Translations under genes and position numbers: made by a program | Source: Nostoc sp. KVJ20 | GTDB lineage: Bacteria; Cyanobacteriota; Cyanobacteriia; Cyanobacteriales; Nostocaceae | Assembly: GCF_001712795.1 (NCBI RefSeq) | Contig: NZ_KV757747.1 | Span: 1,910 to 47,955, forward strand | DNA: 46,046 nt | Direction: 5' to 3' | Part shown: piece by piece, positions 1-8,663 of the stretch | How positions within the stretch are numbered: position 1 is the first letter of the stretch | Layout of the letters: each line of letters starts with the position of its first letter | Notes under the pieces: model-generated | What the model saw: only the letters and a program-made list of their open reading frames with translations | Database searches by the model: none | What the model was told of the DNA's origin: nothing

Positions 1-93
1 CCGTAGCCTAAAAGGAGAGAGGCTTTTAATTGTTCCCCCTTCCCGCGACGAGTTTGGGGTTAGGGGGTTAGGTCTATTTGCAGCCTACAAAAC

Positions 94-1209
94 TTAATGA
101 TGATGGTGGTGGTGATGATGCCCCGCTAGTTGGGGATTAACTGCCACAGTTTGCTCTGACAAGAGTTGTGCAATATGAGCATCAGCCCATTGCGCCGCCA
201 TCGCCAAGAATTCTGGATGGTCGTTGACGCAAGCCATTTGTACGTAGTTCGTACCAGGATGCTGTTTTTCCAAAGCATGGATGATGTGGTGTACATCCAA
301 TAGAGTTTCGTGATTTTCTGTCGCAAAGCCAATTGGCATAAATATCACTACTTTTGCACCCAATTGGATCAAGTTATTTGCAGCTTGCTCTGCATTTGGC
401 TGTGTCCAATCAATTAACGGCGTGTCATGATTGAGCCAACCCACGGAGATTAAGGGATAACGGTTAATCAACTTATCTCGAACTAAATCGTACATTGCTT
501 CACTTTCAGCAATCCCAGAAGTAAAGCCTTTGGCTTTGTGAGGACAGCCGTGATTCATTAACACAATACCGATTTGAGAAGGTAGATAAGCTGAGGCTAA
601 CTCAGCAATTTTCTCCTCAACCAGATGAGCCATTAAATCGATATAGGCTGGTTCGTTGAAGAAAGAAGGAATGTAACGCTGTGCTTTAACCCAGTGTTCT
701 TCACCATCAGTCAACTCAACAAGAGCATTGTTAACTTGCTCGATCGCAATCCCACTAGTAAAGATAGAATCAACAACCAGCAGTGGGTAAATTAGTAGCT
801 TCTCAAAGCCTTGGTTTTTGATTTCTGCTAAAACTTGGTTGGGCAGAAAAGGGGCGCAAAAGTTAAAAGCTTTGAAAACTTGAACCTTATCGCCCCATTT
901 TTCTTGTAAATTCTTCTCAATTCCAGCCCGCTGCTGTTCAAAGATGGCGTTGTGTGGGGAGATAAAATCGTGGTGTGTATGTCCCCACTCATGGCGGTCA
1001 AATAGCGCCAAAAGCTTTGCTAGGGGGGGATAAATCCAGGTTGGTACTGGTGCAAATTTTGCTGTCAGTAGATTTAAAGCCTGTTCGTTATAGTTGGCGA
1101 AATCTTCGTAGCTTTCGACTTCGCCGTAGCCCATAAGCAATACGGCTACACGGTCTTTACCTGATAGATGCTCGTGGGTGTGTTGTACTTTTTCCGGCGT
1201 GGCAACCAC
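94..1209 (-). CDS. Ferrochelatase (HemH)-family protein with C-terminal His8 tail
   Basis: A 371-residue protein of the HemH chelatase superfamily, whose members insert metal into tetrapyrroles. The N-terminal VAVLLMGYGEVESYEDF matches the family's opening strand. The metal-binding His is in VLMNHGCPHK (about residue 220) and the catalytic Glu is in PIGFATENHETLLD (about residue 300), so both key active-site positions are kept. There is no C-terminal chlorophyll-binding-like transmembrane helix as in the usual cyanobacterial plastid-type HemH, so this is probably a paralogue with its own metal or substrate. The protein ends in eight consecutive His after AG, a natural metal-binding tail. It is transcribed leftward and separated from its neighbours by a 737-bp repeat-rich spacer. 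The family call is firm; the substrate is inferred and unknown. Confidence 0.85.
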   Translation of the reverse strand: MVATPEKVQHTHEHLSGKDRVAVLLMGYGEVESYEDFANYNEQALNLLTAKFAPVPTWIYPPLAKLLALFDRHEWGHTHHDFISPHNAIFEQQRAGIEKNLQEKWGDKVQVFKAFNFCAPFLPNQVLAEIKNQGFEKLLIYPLLVVDSIFTSGIAIEQVNNALVELTDGEEHWVKAQRYIPSFFNEPAYIDLMAHLVEEKIAELASAYLPSQIGIVLMNHGCPHKAKGFTSGIAESEAMYDLVRDKLINRYPLISVGWLNHDTPLIDWTQPNAEQAANNLIQLGAKVVIFMPIGFATENHETLLDVHHIIHALEKQHPGTNYVQMACVNDHPEFLAMAAQWADAHIAQLLSEQTVAVNPQLAGHHHHHHHH

Positions 1210-1361
1210 AATGAGTTCCTCAATATAACCAGAGTGCAGAGAAATATAAAGTTAGGGAATAGTTTGCACATTTTCCCTACTTGTAACTTATTATCCCATC
1301 CAGGGGGATAGGATGGGTGGGTAAATCAAGATAATACATCAAAAGACATACAAGACTTACG

Positions 1362-1390
1362 TGGGGCATTGGGCATTGGGCATTGGGAAT
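1362..1390. repeat. Heptamer tandem repeat (CATTGGG)n
   Basis: Three tandem copies of CATTGGG followed by degenerate GGGAATGGGGCAT. This is the short tandemly repeated repetitive (STRR) type known from heterocystous cyanobacteria. ORFs that run through it on either strand look like chance. Confidence 0.8.
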
Positions 1391-1538
1391 GGGGCATGGA
1401 AAATCGAACCAATGCATCATCTGCTATACGCTGTTTGACGAGTCTTAAACGGATCACATCACAATACGATTCGGATAAGCATTTTTCACCTTCCTTGTGG
1501 TCTGGGGAATGGGGTTGCAGGTATTGGGTAAAGGATGG

Positions 1539-1721
1539 AATGGCACTAAGAAAAGATACAGCCCTTATTCTGACTGGTTCCCAGCCTCCAGGCTGGGAAT
1601 CTATTCTGGGAGGCTCCGCCTCCGGTAGCTTGAATTGAGGCAGAGCCTCTTTTAAATACATTCCCAGCCTCTAGGCTGGGAACGAGACGACACAAGCTTT
1701 TGGGCTTTTCTTAGTGCCATT
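1539..1721. mobile_element. MITE-like palindromic element with 17-bp terminal inverted repeats
   Basis: The ends AATGGCACTAAGAAAAG (1539-1555) and CTTTTCTTAGTGCCATT (1705-1721) are perfect inverted repeats. GGTAAAGGATG occurs on both sides (1527-1537 and 1723-1733), as expected of a target-site duplication. Inside are two near-identical palindromes, TTCCCAGCCT..AGGCTGGGAA, at 1578-1599 and 1661-1682, plus smaller GAGGC/GCCTC hairpins between them. There is no transposase ORF, so this is a non-autonomous miniature element. It fills most of the 1210-1946 spacer, together with heptamer repeats on both sides, including a TTTTCCC run at about 1742-1762. Confidence 0.75.
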
Positions 1722-1946
1722 TGGTAAAGGATGTATTCAAAACCTTTTCCCTTTTCCCTTTCTTCTTTAACCGAACCCTATTGGATCACATACTGACGTA
1801 AGTTCTGATTTATATCCTTATTATTGATTGTTGGGTAAATAGCTAATAGACCCTCGATAGCAGATTTAAGTGATTAATACAATACTAAAATTTGCTAACA
1901 CGATATATGTCCACCAACGTTCAGGCACAAAGATTTATCTTACACA

Positions 1947-2564
1947 ATGCCAAATTTTCAGAATAGACAAACGAGTATAATTATTTGCCCTGGAATTCAT
2001 GAGCCAGAATTAACTGAAAGCTTTAGAGTCGGATTGTTAGATTTAGTTTCTAATAACGCGATACCTGGGGTGAGCTACGCGATCGCACCGAATTACGCAA
2101 ATATACTGATTTATCCGGGTAAAGATGTTTTGGTTTTATCAGCCTTGCACATTTTGCAGTTTTTGCGGGATTGCTTGACCAACTCTCCAGAATCATCAAT
2201 CATCTTCATTAGCTTTAGTGCTGGGGTAGTCGGGGCAATAGGCGCAGCGCATTTGTGGCAACTCTTGGGTGGTCGTGTCAAAGGGTTTATTGCTATAGAT
2301 GGATGGGGAGTACCACTAAAGGGGAATTTCCCTATTCATCGAATAAGTCATGATTATTTCACCCATTGGAGTTCTTGTTTGCTAGGTTGTGGGCAAAATA
2401 ACTTTTATGCAGAGCCAGCAGTTGATCATTTGTCCATTTGGAAATCTCCCCAAAATGTACAAGGCTGGTGGGTAGATTCATCCATTGGAATTTCTCCACC
2501 CAAAGGTCGTCTGACAGCAGCTGAGTTTTTGCTTATGCTGTTAAAGCACTATGAAGCAAATTAA
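1947..2564 (+). CDS. Small alpha/beta-hydrolase-like protein of unknown substrate
   Basis: A 205-residue soluble protein. It begins with a hydrophobic strand, SIIICPGIHEPEL, that looks like an alpha/beta-hydrolase oxyanion loop. FISFSAGVVGA (about residues 90-100) fits the nucleophile-elbow pattern S-x-S-x-G, with the second Ser as candidate nucleophile. A later GFIAIDGWGVPL strand and a His in AVDHLSIW could complete a triad, but I cannot assign the acid. There is no signal peptide. It lies 157 bp upstream of the MFS transporter with only tandem repeats between, so an operon is possible but not shown. The gene looks intact; the function is unknown beyond the fold. Confidence 0.7.
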   Translation: MPNFQNRQTSIIICPGIHEPELTESFRVGLLDLVSNNAIPGVSYAIAPNYANILIYPGKDVLVLSALHILQFLRDCLTNSPESSIIFISFSAGVVGAIGAAHLWQLLGGRVKGFIAIDGWGVPLKGNFPIHRISHDYFTHWSSCLLGCGQNNFYAEPAVDHLSIWKSPQNVQGWWVDSSIGISPPKGRLTAAEFLLMLLKHYEAN

Positions 2565-2649
2565 TCCGGACAATGGAGTAAGTAAACAGGAGTGAGGAGG
2601 TAGGAGTGATGAAGGGAAAAGGTTACAGGTAACAGGGGACAGTGAAGAA

Positions 2650-2708
2650 AAACTATACCCTATACCCTATACCCTATCCCCTATCCCCTATCCCCCATGC
2701 CCCATCTA
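2650..2708. repeat. Heptamer tandem repeat (TATACCC/TATCCCC)n
   Basis: A run of about eight heptamers drifting from TATACCC through TATCCCC to ATGCCCC. It ends a few bases before the MFS transporter start, so the leader of that gene is made largely of repeat. Confidence 0.8.
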
Positions 2709-2721
2709 CCCAAAGTATCTA

Positions 2722-3984
2722 ATGTTTCCAACTGAACCGGCTGCTGTTAATAACGGGTTTGGCGCACTGCTAAAAAACCGTGGTTTTATGCTCCTGTGGA
2801 TTGGGCAATTGGTGTCCCAGTTAGCAGATAAAGTCTTCTTCGTTTTGATGATTGCTCTACTGGAGAACTACTCACCGCTTCCAGGGTTGGCACAAAACTC
2901 GATGTACTCAACCTTGATGCTGTCCTTTACAATACCAGCAATTTTGTTCGGCTCGGCTGGTGGTATCTTTGTTGACCGCTTGCCAAAAAAGCTGATTATG
3001 GTTGGCTCAGATGTCGTGCGTGGGTTGTTAACGCTGTGTCTTCCCTTTTTGCCAAGGGAGTTCCTAATTCTGTTAATTTTAACTTTTGCCATTTCCTCAG
3101 TGACGCAGTTTTTTGCACCAGCCGAGCAAGCAGCTATTCCCCTGTTGGTGAAGCGAGAAAATTTGTTGGCAGCTAATGCGCTGTTTAGCAGCACGATGAT
3201 GGGAGCTTTAATTGTTGGCTTTGCGATCGGTGAGCCGATTTTGAGTTTGTCGAAAAGCCTGATGGGAGCAGAATACGGTCAAGAACTTGTGGTTGGTGGA
3301 TTATATCTATTATCGGCTGCGATCATGCAGCCAATTAAGTTTAAAGAACACAAACCCCACCAAGAACACCAAGGATCAAATCACCCTTGGACTGAATTCA
3401 CTGAGAGCTTGCGCTATCTTAAGAAAAACCGTTTGATCTTGAATGCCATGCTGCAACTGACAACTTTATATTGTGTGTTTGCAGCGTTAACAGTGCTGAC
3501 AATTCAATTAGCCGAGGAGTTTGGTCTTAAAGAAAAACAGTTTGGCTTTTTCCTAGCAGCAGCCGGGGTGGGTATGGTATTTGGTGCGGCGATTTTAGGT
3601 CACTGGGGTGATAAGTTGCATCACAAACCCCTACCTTTAATTGGATTTTTGATGATGGCACTAGTTTTAGGAGTGTTCACTTTTACGCACAACTTGTTGG
3701 TGGCGCTGGGATTGTGTGCATTTTTGGGTGTAGGTGCTGCCTTCATTGGTGTGCCCATGCAAACTTTAATTCAACAACAAACACCATCTACTATGCACGG
3801 TAAGGTATTTGGCTTTCAAAATCATGCCGTCAACATCGCTCTGGCCTTACCTTTGGCTATTACTGGGCCATTAACTGATGTTCTGGGCTTGCGAACTGTG
3901 CTTGTAGCAATGAGTATTATTGTCGTGGTTGTGGGTGTTTGGGCTTGGCAAAATACTCGCAAAGTATTGCAAGACGTAATTTAA
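2722..3984 (+). CDS. Major facilitator superfamily transporter (MFS_3/NreB-like)
   Basis: A 420-residue integral membrane protein with about 12 hydrophobic segments. The first loop carries GSAGGIFVDRLPKKLIMVGSD (residues about 77-97), matching the MFS loop 2-3 signature G-x-x-x-D-R-x-x-K/R. The second half repeats this as AILGHWGDKLHHKPL, as expected of the duplicated six-helix fold. The family usually exports drugs, metals or siderophores by proton antiport. No partner gene indicates the substrate; the next gene (ilvB) is 126 bp away. The ATG is preceded by repeat sequence without a clear Shine-Dalgarno. The fold is certain, the substrate unknown. Confidence 0.88.
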   Translation: MFPTEPAAVNNGFGALLKNRGFMLLWIGQLVSQLADKVFFVLMIALLENYSPLPGLAQNSMYSTLMLSFTIPAILFGSAGGIFVDRLPKKLIMVGSDVVRGLLTLCLPFLPREFLILLILTFAISSVTQFFAPAEQAAIPLLVKRENLLAANALFSSTMMGALIVGFAIGEPILSLSKSLMGAEYGQELVVGGLYLLSAAIMQPIKFKEHKPHQEHQGSNHPWTEFTESLRYLKKNRLILNAMLQLTTLYCVFAALTVLTIQLAEEFGLKEKQFGFFLAAAGVGMVFGAAILGHWGDKLHHKPLPLIGFLMMALVLGVFTFTHNLLVALGLCAFLGVGAAFIGVPMQTLIQQQTPSTMHGKVFGFQNHAVNIALALPLAITGPLTDVLGLRTVLVAMSIIVVVVGVWAWQNTRKVLQDVI

Positions 3985-4110
3985 TTAATGTAGGCTAATA
4001 ATCTAACTTTATATTTAATATAAAAATTAATAAGATTTTGATTGAAGTTTTCAATTAAAATGAAATCTTAACTACAGAATTCAGCATTAACTTTAGCTAT
4101 AGTCTGAGGT

Positions 4111-6006
4111 TTGACCGTGCGATCGCTTTCCCAAATTAGTCTCCCACAAACCGAGAATCACAAACAGTCTCGTGCTTCTAGCCAGCCAGTCGTGCCCAAA
4201 CGTGCATCTGGCGGTTTTGCTCTACTTGACAGCCTTCATCGCCACGGCGTTGATTATATTTTTGGTTATCCTGGTGGGGCAATTCTACCAATTTACGACG
4301 ACCTGTATAAGGTGGAAGCAACTGGTGCTATGAAGCACATTCTCGTGAGACACGAACAAGGCGCAGCCCACGCTGCTGACGGTTACGCCCGTGCTACAGG
4401 GAAAGTAGGAGTATGCTTTGGTACTTCTGGCCCAGGAGCAACTAACTTGGTGACAGGCATCGCCACAGCCTACATGGATTCGATCCCGATGATTGTAGTC
4501 ACGGGACAGGTAGCACGTCCGTCCATTGGTACAGATGCGTTTCAAGAAACCGATATCTACGGGATTACCCTACCGATTGTGAAGCACTCTTATGTAGTGC
4601 GTGACCCCAAAGATATGGCGCGAATTGTCGCTGAAGCTTTCCACATTGCTAGTACTGGACGTCCGGGGCCTGTTTTGATTGATGTCCCCAAAGATGTCGC
4701 TTTAGAAGAATTTGACTATGTACCTGTAAAACCAGGTTCAGTGAAGTTACGCGGTTATCGTCCCACGGTGAAGGGTAATCCCCGGCAAATTCATGCCGCA
4801 ATCCAGTTGATTACTGAAAGTCGCCGTCCGCTATTGTATGTCGGTGGTGGTGCGATCGCAGCTGGTGCTCATGAAGAAGTAAAAGAACTGGCTGAATTAT
4901 TCAACATCCCTGTCACCACAACCTTAATGGGGATCGGTGCATTTGATGAACATCATCCCCTAGCTTTGGGAATGTTGGGAATGCACGGCACTGCTTACGC
5001 TAACTTCGCCGTTAGTGATTGTGACTTGCTGATTTGCGTTGGCGCTAGATTTGACGATCGCGTTACAGGCAAGTTAGACGAATTCGCCTCCCGCGCCAAA
5101 GTCATTCACATCGACATCGATCCGGCAGAAGTCGGCAAAAATCGCATTCCTGAAGTGCCCATCGTTGGTGATGTGCGGAACGTGTTAGTAGACTTGTTGC
5201 GTCGCTGCAAAGAAACAGGGATTAAGGCTACACCGAATCAAAACCAAGAGTGGTTAAATTTAGTCAACCGCTGGCGCGAAGAGTATCCTCTAATCGTGCC
5301 GCAGCATCCCGACAGCATTTCACCCCAAGAAGTGATTGTAGAAGTCAGTCGCCAAGCACCGCAGGCTTTCTATACCACAGATGTAGGACAACATCAAATG
5401 TGGGCAGCGCAATTCCTGAAGAATGGCCCAAGACGCTGGATTTCTAGCGCTGGTTTGGGAACGATGGGTTTTGGCTTACCTGCGGCAATGGGTGCGAAAG
5501 TAGCGTTTCCTGATGAAGAAGTCATCTGTATTAGCGGTGATGCTAGTTTCCAAATGTGTTTGCAGGAACTAGGAACACTTGCACAGTATGGAATAAATGT
5601 CAAGACAATAATAATCAATAACGGCTGGTTAGGGATGGTGCGCCAGTGGCAGCAAGCCTTCTATGGTGAGCGTTACTCATCCTCAGATATGGAAGTAGGG
5701 ATGCCAGACGTAGAATTATTGGCAAAAGCTTATGGGATTAAGGGTATGGTAATTAGCGATCGCAGTCAATTAAAAGATGCGATCGCCGAAATGCTAGCAC
5801 ACAAAGGCCCAGTAATCTTAAATGCCTACGTCACCAGAGAAGAAAACTGCTATCCAATGGTAGCCCCAGGTAAGAGCAACGCTCAAATGGTCGGCTTGCA
5901 GAAGCAACTGCCCAAAGCGGCAGCAGAGCCAGTGTATTGTAGTCATTGCAATGCTAAAAATGCGCCTACTCATAACTTCTGTGCTGAGTGTGGGACGAAG
6001 CTGTAA
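4111..6006 (+). CDS. ilvB: Acetolactate synthase large subunit, with C-terminal zinc ribbon
   Basis: The catalytic subunit of acetohydroxyacid synthase. This ThDP- and FAD-dependent enzyme condenses two pyruvates, or pyruvate with 2-oxobutyrate, in branched-chain amino acid synthesis. The catalytic Glu lies in LVRHEQGAAHAADGYAR (about residue 90). The ThDP/Mg motif starts at GDASFQM and ends at IIINN (about residues 477-505). The domain order is Pyr, FAD-binding, PP. About 25 C-terminal residues form a CSHC...CAEC ribbon that the core enzyme does not have. The start is non-ATG: TTG at 4111, or in frame GTG at 4117, which would give MRSLSQISL and is perhaps likelier. Leucine made by this pathway feeds the 4-methylproline and leucine needs of the adjacent NRPS, but that link is only positional. 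Confidence 0.95.
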   Translation: MTVRSLSQISLPQTENHKQSRASSQPVVPKRASGGFALLDSLHRHGVDYIFGYPGGAILPIYDDLYKVEATGAMKHILVRHEQGAAHAADGYARATGKVGVCFGTSGPGATNLVTGIATAYMDSIPMIVVTGQVARPSIGTDAFQETDIYGITLPIVKHSYVVRDPKDMARIVAEAFHIASTGRPGPVLIDVPKDVALEEFDYVPVKPGSVKLRGYRPTVKGNPRQIHAAIQLITESRRPLLYVGGGAIAAGAHEEVKELAELFNIPVTTTLMGIGAFDEHHPLALGMLGMHGTAYANFAVSDCDLLICVGARFDDRVTGKLDEFASRAKVIHIDIDPAEVGKNRIPEVPIVGDVRNVLVDLLRRCKETGIKATPNQNQEWLNLVNRWREEYPLIVPQHPDSISPQEVIVEVSRQAPQAFYTTDVGQHQMWAAQFLKNGPRRWISSAGLGTMGFGLPAAMGAKVAFPDEEVICISGDASFQMCLQELGTLAQYGINVKTIIINNGWLGMVRQWQQAFYGERYSSSDMEVGMPDVELLAKAYGIKGMVISDRSQLKDAIAEMLAHKGPVILNAYVTREENCYPMVAPGKSNAQMVGLQKQLPKAAAEPVYCSHCNAKNAPTHNFCAECGTKL

Positions 6007-6170
6007 CGCTTTTTGATAATTCAGATCAAAGAGGTAAGGGAGCAAGGAGAAGGGGAGAAAGATTCTGGAATTTCCCCAACTTCCTGCCCCCTTTCTTATT
6101 GCGTAGGAACTAGCAATAGTGCGGGATCTTCCTTCGATAAACGAATTACTCGGTGATGCGATAAATCATC

Positions 6171-6232
6171 ACAAAGACGCGATAAATCGCCGTCTCTACA
6201 AAAGTAGGGACGGCGATTCATCGTGTCTCTTG
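6171..6232. repeat. Long imperfect hairpin (dispersed palindromic repeat or ilvB terminator)
   Basis: Arms of about 28 nt around an AAAA loop (6200-6203). The inner 20 bp (6180-6199 with 6204-6223) pair at 18 of 20 positions. It reads like a Nostoc intergenic palindromic repeat and may also end ilvB transcription. It has no clear U-tract. The rest of 6007-6498 holds A/G-rich repeat sequence and no convincing gene. Confidence 0.65.
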
Positions 6233-6498
6233 CTTTAACCAAACAATCTGAAGGGGTGACAACGCGGCTGAAGCCCTCGAAGGCATTGGTTTAAAATTTG
6301 TCTGAGTAAAGTTGGGAGAAGATAGGTATTAATAATTGCACAGAATTAACAAGGTACACCAAATCGATGGAAAATACGAGTCCCTTGCTGAAGAATTTAT
6401 TAATTGGACATAAATATCTTTTTCGGGTAGATGCCCCAGCATAATCTGTTGCACAGATGCAAATATTAAGCGATCGCTTCTTTCCTCATGAATGTAAG

Positions 6499-6651
6499 TC
6501 AAGATTGTTTTGCGGTATCGTTTGGTTTACTGAAATCAGCGAACTCCCCCGGAGCAAACACTTCTTTATTGTTATCAGGTTTGCGAAAAAGGCCACCAAG
6601 TTTATCTATTTCTTGTCTTTTTTCTGCAATTAGTCGAACATACTTTTTCAT
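6499..6651 (-). CDS. 50-aa ORF translationally coupled to ncpE
   Basis: The ATG (6651-6649) overlaps the TGA of the P5C-reductase gene (6650-6648) as ATGA, the same arrangement as between ncpA and ncpB. The protein starts MKKYVRLIAEKRQEIDKLGG and ends in FSKPNDTAKQS. The first half is a charged amphipathic helix; the middle is LFRKPDNNKEVFAPGEF. It has no signal peptide, membrane segment or Cys. It is the last reading frame of the ncpCDE unit. I do not recognise the family. It could be a small accessory protein of 4-methylproline synthesis, the remnant of a longer gene, or a precursor-like peptide. The tight overlap argues for real translation. Confidence 0.55.
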   Translation of the reverse strand: MKKYVRLIAEKRQEIDKLGGLFRKPDNNKEVFAPGEFADFSKPNDTAKQS

Positions 6652-7469
6652 CTCATATTACCTAATTGTTGAGTGCGGCTCAAAGCAGCAAACACTGCAT
6701 TAGAAATGACAGTTCGCATACCACCTTTTTCTAACTCGTAAAGACCAGCAGCAGTCACTCCCCCAGGACTAGTCACCTTGTTTCGTAAGACTGCTGGATG
6801 TTGATCAGTCTGAAATATAAGTTCTACACTGCCAGCAATCGTATGCAATGTTAGTTCTTGAGCTTGTGTGCGAGTTAAACCTATCTGAACACCAGCATCA
6901 ATCATCGCTTCGATATACAGAAACGCAAATCCAGTCCCCGCACTACTCAGCGCCGTTGCCATATCAAGGTAATGTTCATTTTGGGTAGCAAATTCCTTGC
7001 CTAATGCTTGTAAAATGACTTGGGTATGCGATCGCTGTATCTCTGTCACACTTGATGATGCACTCCACACCGTAGTTCCATGACCAACTTGTACTGCAAT
7101 ATTCGGCATTGTACGAACAACAGCAGCATGATCCAACCCTTGGCACAGAGATGGAATACTTGCTCCAGCCACAATACTAATTACTAAAGCATCAGGTGAA
7201 ATTTTATCCTTAAGCATAGCCATAACCTCTGCCAAAACCTGCGGTTTCACCGCCAATATCACAATAGATGCGCCTTGTACTGCTTCTATATTGCTCTTTG
7301 TAGTACGTATTCCATATTCCTTTTCTAAATGAAGGCATTGACTAGAAAGTGGATCACTGACAATAATTAGCTCAGGTTTTTGAACAGTTTTCGTCGATAA
7401 CAATCTACTAATTATAATTTCGCCCATCGTGCCGCCGCCGATAAAGGCAATTTGTAAATCTCCGAGCAT
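6648..7469 (-). CDS. ncpE: P5C reductase homologue of 4-methylproline synthesis (NosF/NcpE type)
   Basis: A 273-residue ProC-family reductase. The Rossmann motif IAFIGGGTMGEIIISRL is at residues 7-23, and the family signature region VTSPGGVTAAGLYELEKGG is at about 228-246. It should reduce the cyclic imine formed from 5-oxoleucine (3-methyl-pyrroline-5-carboxylate) to 4-methylproline with NAD(P)H. This role is known for NosF of the nostopeptolide cluster and proposed for NcpE. AGGGAGAAG lies just ahead of the ATG. It is 39 bp downstream of the dehydrogenase gene and overlaps the next small ORF. Housekeeping ProC is normally elsewhere, so the neighbours, not the motif, decide the methylproline assignment. 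Confidence 0.9.
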   Translation of the reverse strand: MLGDLQIAFIGGGTMGEIIISRLLSTKTVQKPELIIVSDPLSSQCLHLEKEYGIRTTKSNIEAVQGASIVILAVKPQVLAEVMAMLKDKISPDALVISIVAGASIPSLCQGLDHAAVVRTMPNIAVQVGHGTTVWSASSSVTEIQRSHTQVILQALGKEFATQNEHYLDMATALSSAGTGFAFLYIEAMIDAGVQIGLTRTQAQELTLHTIAGSVELIFQTDQHPAVLRNKVTSPGGVTAAGLYELEKGGMRTVISNAVFAALSRTQQLGNMR

Positions 7470-7508
7470 ATCTTCTCCCTATTATCTAAGTCTTTTGATA
7501 TATTGGCA

Positions 7509-8615
7509 TCAAGATAGATTAGGTTGAATCACAGCCTTTAATACAGTTCCTTGTTCTACATCTGCCAGGGCTTGATTAATTTCTTGTAGTGTATATGAAC
7601 GACTAATCATACTTGACCAAGCAATATTTTTACTGGAATCACTATGACGTTTTAGTAATTCAATCATTCTGTAAAAATGGCTGAAATCAATTCCCCAAGT
7701 CCCGCGAATATCAATATGTTTTAGATTAATTTCTAAGTGTGGATTGATGAGAATCTCACCCGTGTTAGTGTAATGCCCGACAATAACATAGCGACCTCCA
7801 TTTCTCGTCATATTCAAGCCTTCTTTGACAGCAATGGGAATGCCTGTGGCTTCAATAGTGACATCAGCACCGTGACCGTGCGTCAATTCCAAAACCCGCT
7901 CAATATGTTGTTGTGGCTCATCAGCCTTAATTACAAGAGTTTCGTCTACACCGAAGGATTTGGCAACTAATAATCGACTCTCAAATTTATCAATGACAAT
8001 CACTTTGCCCGCACCTGAGAGCAAAGCTAGAATTGCCGCACTCAAACCCACGGGCCCGCAACCCTGCACCACTACAACATCACCAATTTGAATTTGCGCT
8101 CGATCAATAGCGTGTAGTGCAGTTGGTAAAGCACACCCCCCAGCAATGAATTCCTTTGGTGAGACTTCTTCAGGTAAAGTTAGAACTTTAACCCCTGGTT
8201 TGAGGTAAATTAGTTCAGACCAACCCCCCAACAACCCATCTTTGGCTGAGTAGGTGACACCATAAACTTTGCGTTGTGGACAGCGAGTGGATGCTTTGGC
8301 TACTAGACAATACCAGCAGTTGTAACAGGTTTCGTGGACATCGAGAAAGGTGGCGATCGCTCCAGTAGTAATTAATTTACCATTGACATCACTAACTGCT
8401 CCACCTGTTTCCACCACACGACCAACTGAGAAGTGTCCAGGGATGATGGGATACGGTACTCCCTCTAAACGCCCATGTAGCAAATGTACATCAGTTCCAC
8501 AAACTTCACTATATAAGGTTTCAAGAATGATTCCACCCTTTTCTAGAATCGGGTCTGGTAATTGTTGGACTTCAACTGGTTGATTAGGTGCAGTCATCAC
8601 AGCTGCTAAGGGCAT
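7509..8615 (-). CDS. ncpD: Zinc-dependent alcohol dehydrogenase of 4-methylproline synthesis (NosE/NcpD type)
   Basis: A 368-residue medium-chain dehydrogenase. The catalytic zinc site is EVCGTDVHLLHG (Cys about 39) with GHFSVGRVVE (His about 61). The structural zinc lobe has CYNCWYCLVAKASTRC. The cofactor site is VVVQGCGPVGLSAAILALL (about 180-198), followed by VIDKF, whose Asp favours NAD over NADP. In NosE this enzyme oxidises 5-hydroxyleucine to the aldehyde, which cyclises to the imine reduced by the next gene product. GAGGAAG precedes the ATG. It sits 48 bp after the oxygenase gene. The family is certain; the specific role comes from the locus. Confidence 0.9.
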   Translation of the reverse strand: MPLAAVMTAPNQPVEVQQLPDPILEKGGIILETLYSEVCGTDVHLLHGRLEGVPYPIIPGHFSVGRVVETGGAVSDVNGKLITTGAIATFLDVHETCYNCWYCLVAKASTRCPQRKVYGVTYSAKDGLLGGWSELIYLKPGVKVLTLPEEVSPKEFIAGGCALPTALHAIDRAQIQIGDVVVVQGCGPVGLSAAILALLSGAGKVIVIDKFESRLLVAKSFGVDETLVIKADEPQQHIERVLELTHGHGADVTIEATGIPIAVKEGLNMTRNGGRYVIVGHYTNTGEILINPHLEINLKHIDIRGTWGIDFSHFYRMIELLKRHSDSSKNIAWSSMISRSYTLQEINQALADVEQGTVLKAVIQPNLS

Positions 8616-8663
8616 GAATTACTTCCTCACTATGTTTACCAAATTGCTTCCTACTTGTCACAT

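Noticed and set aside
1326..1661. Overlapping ORFs of 89 and 111 codons on both strands
   Set aside because: They run through heptamer repeats and the palindromic element and have no protein-like composition.
6488..6703. Plus-strand 71-codon ORF
   Set aside because: It is antisense to the coupled 50-aa ORF and the end of ncpE, with no recognisable features.
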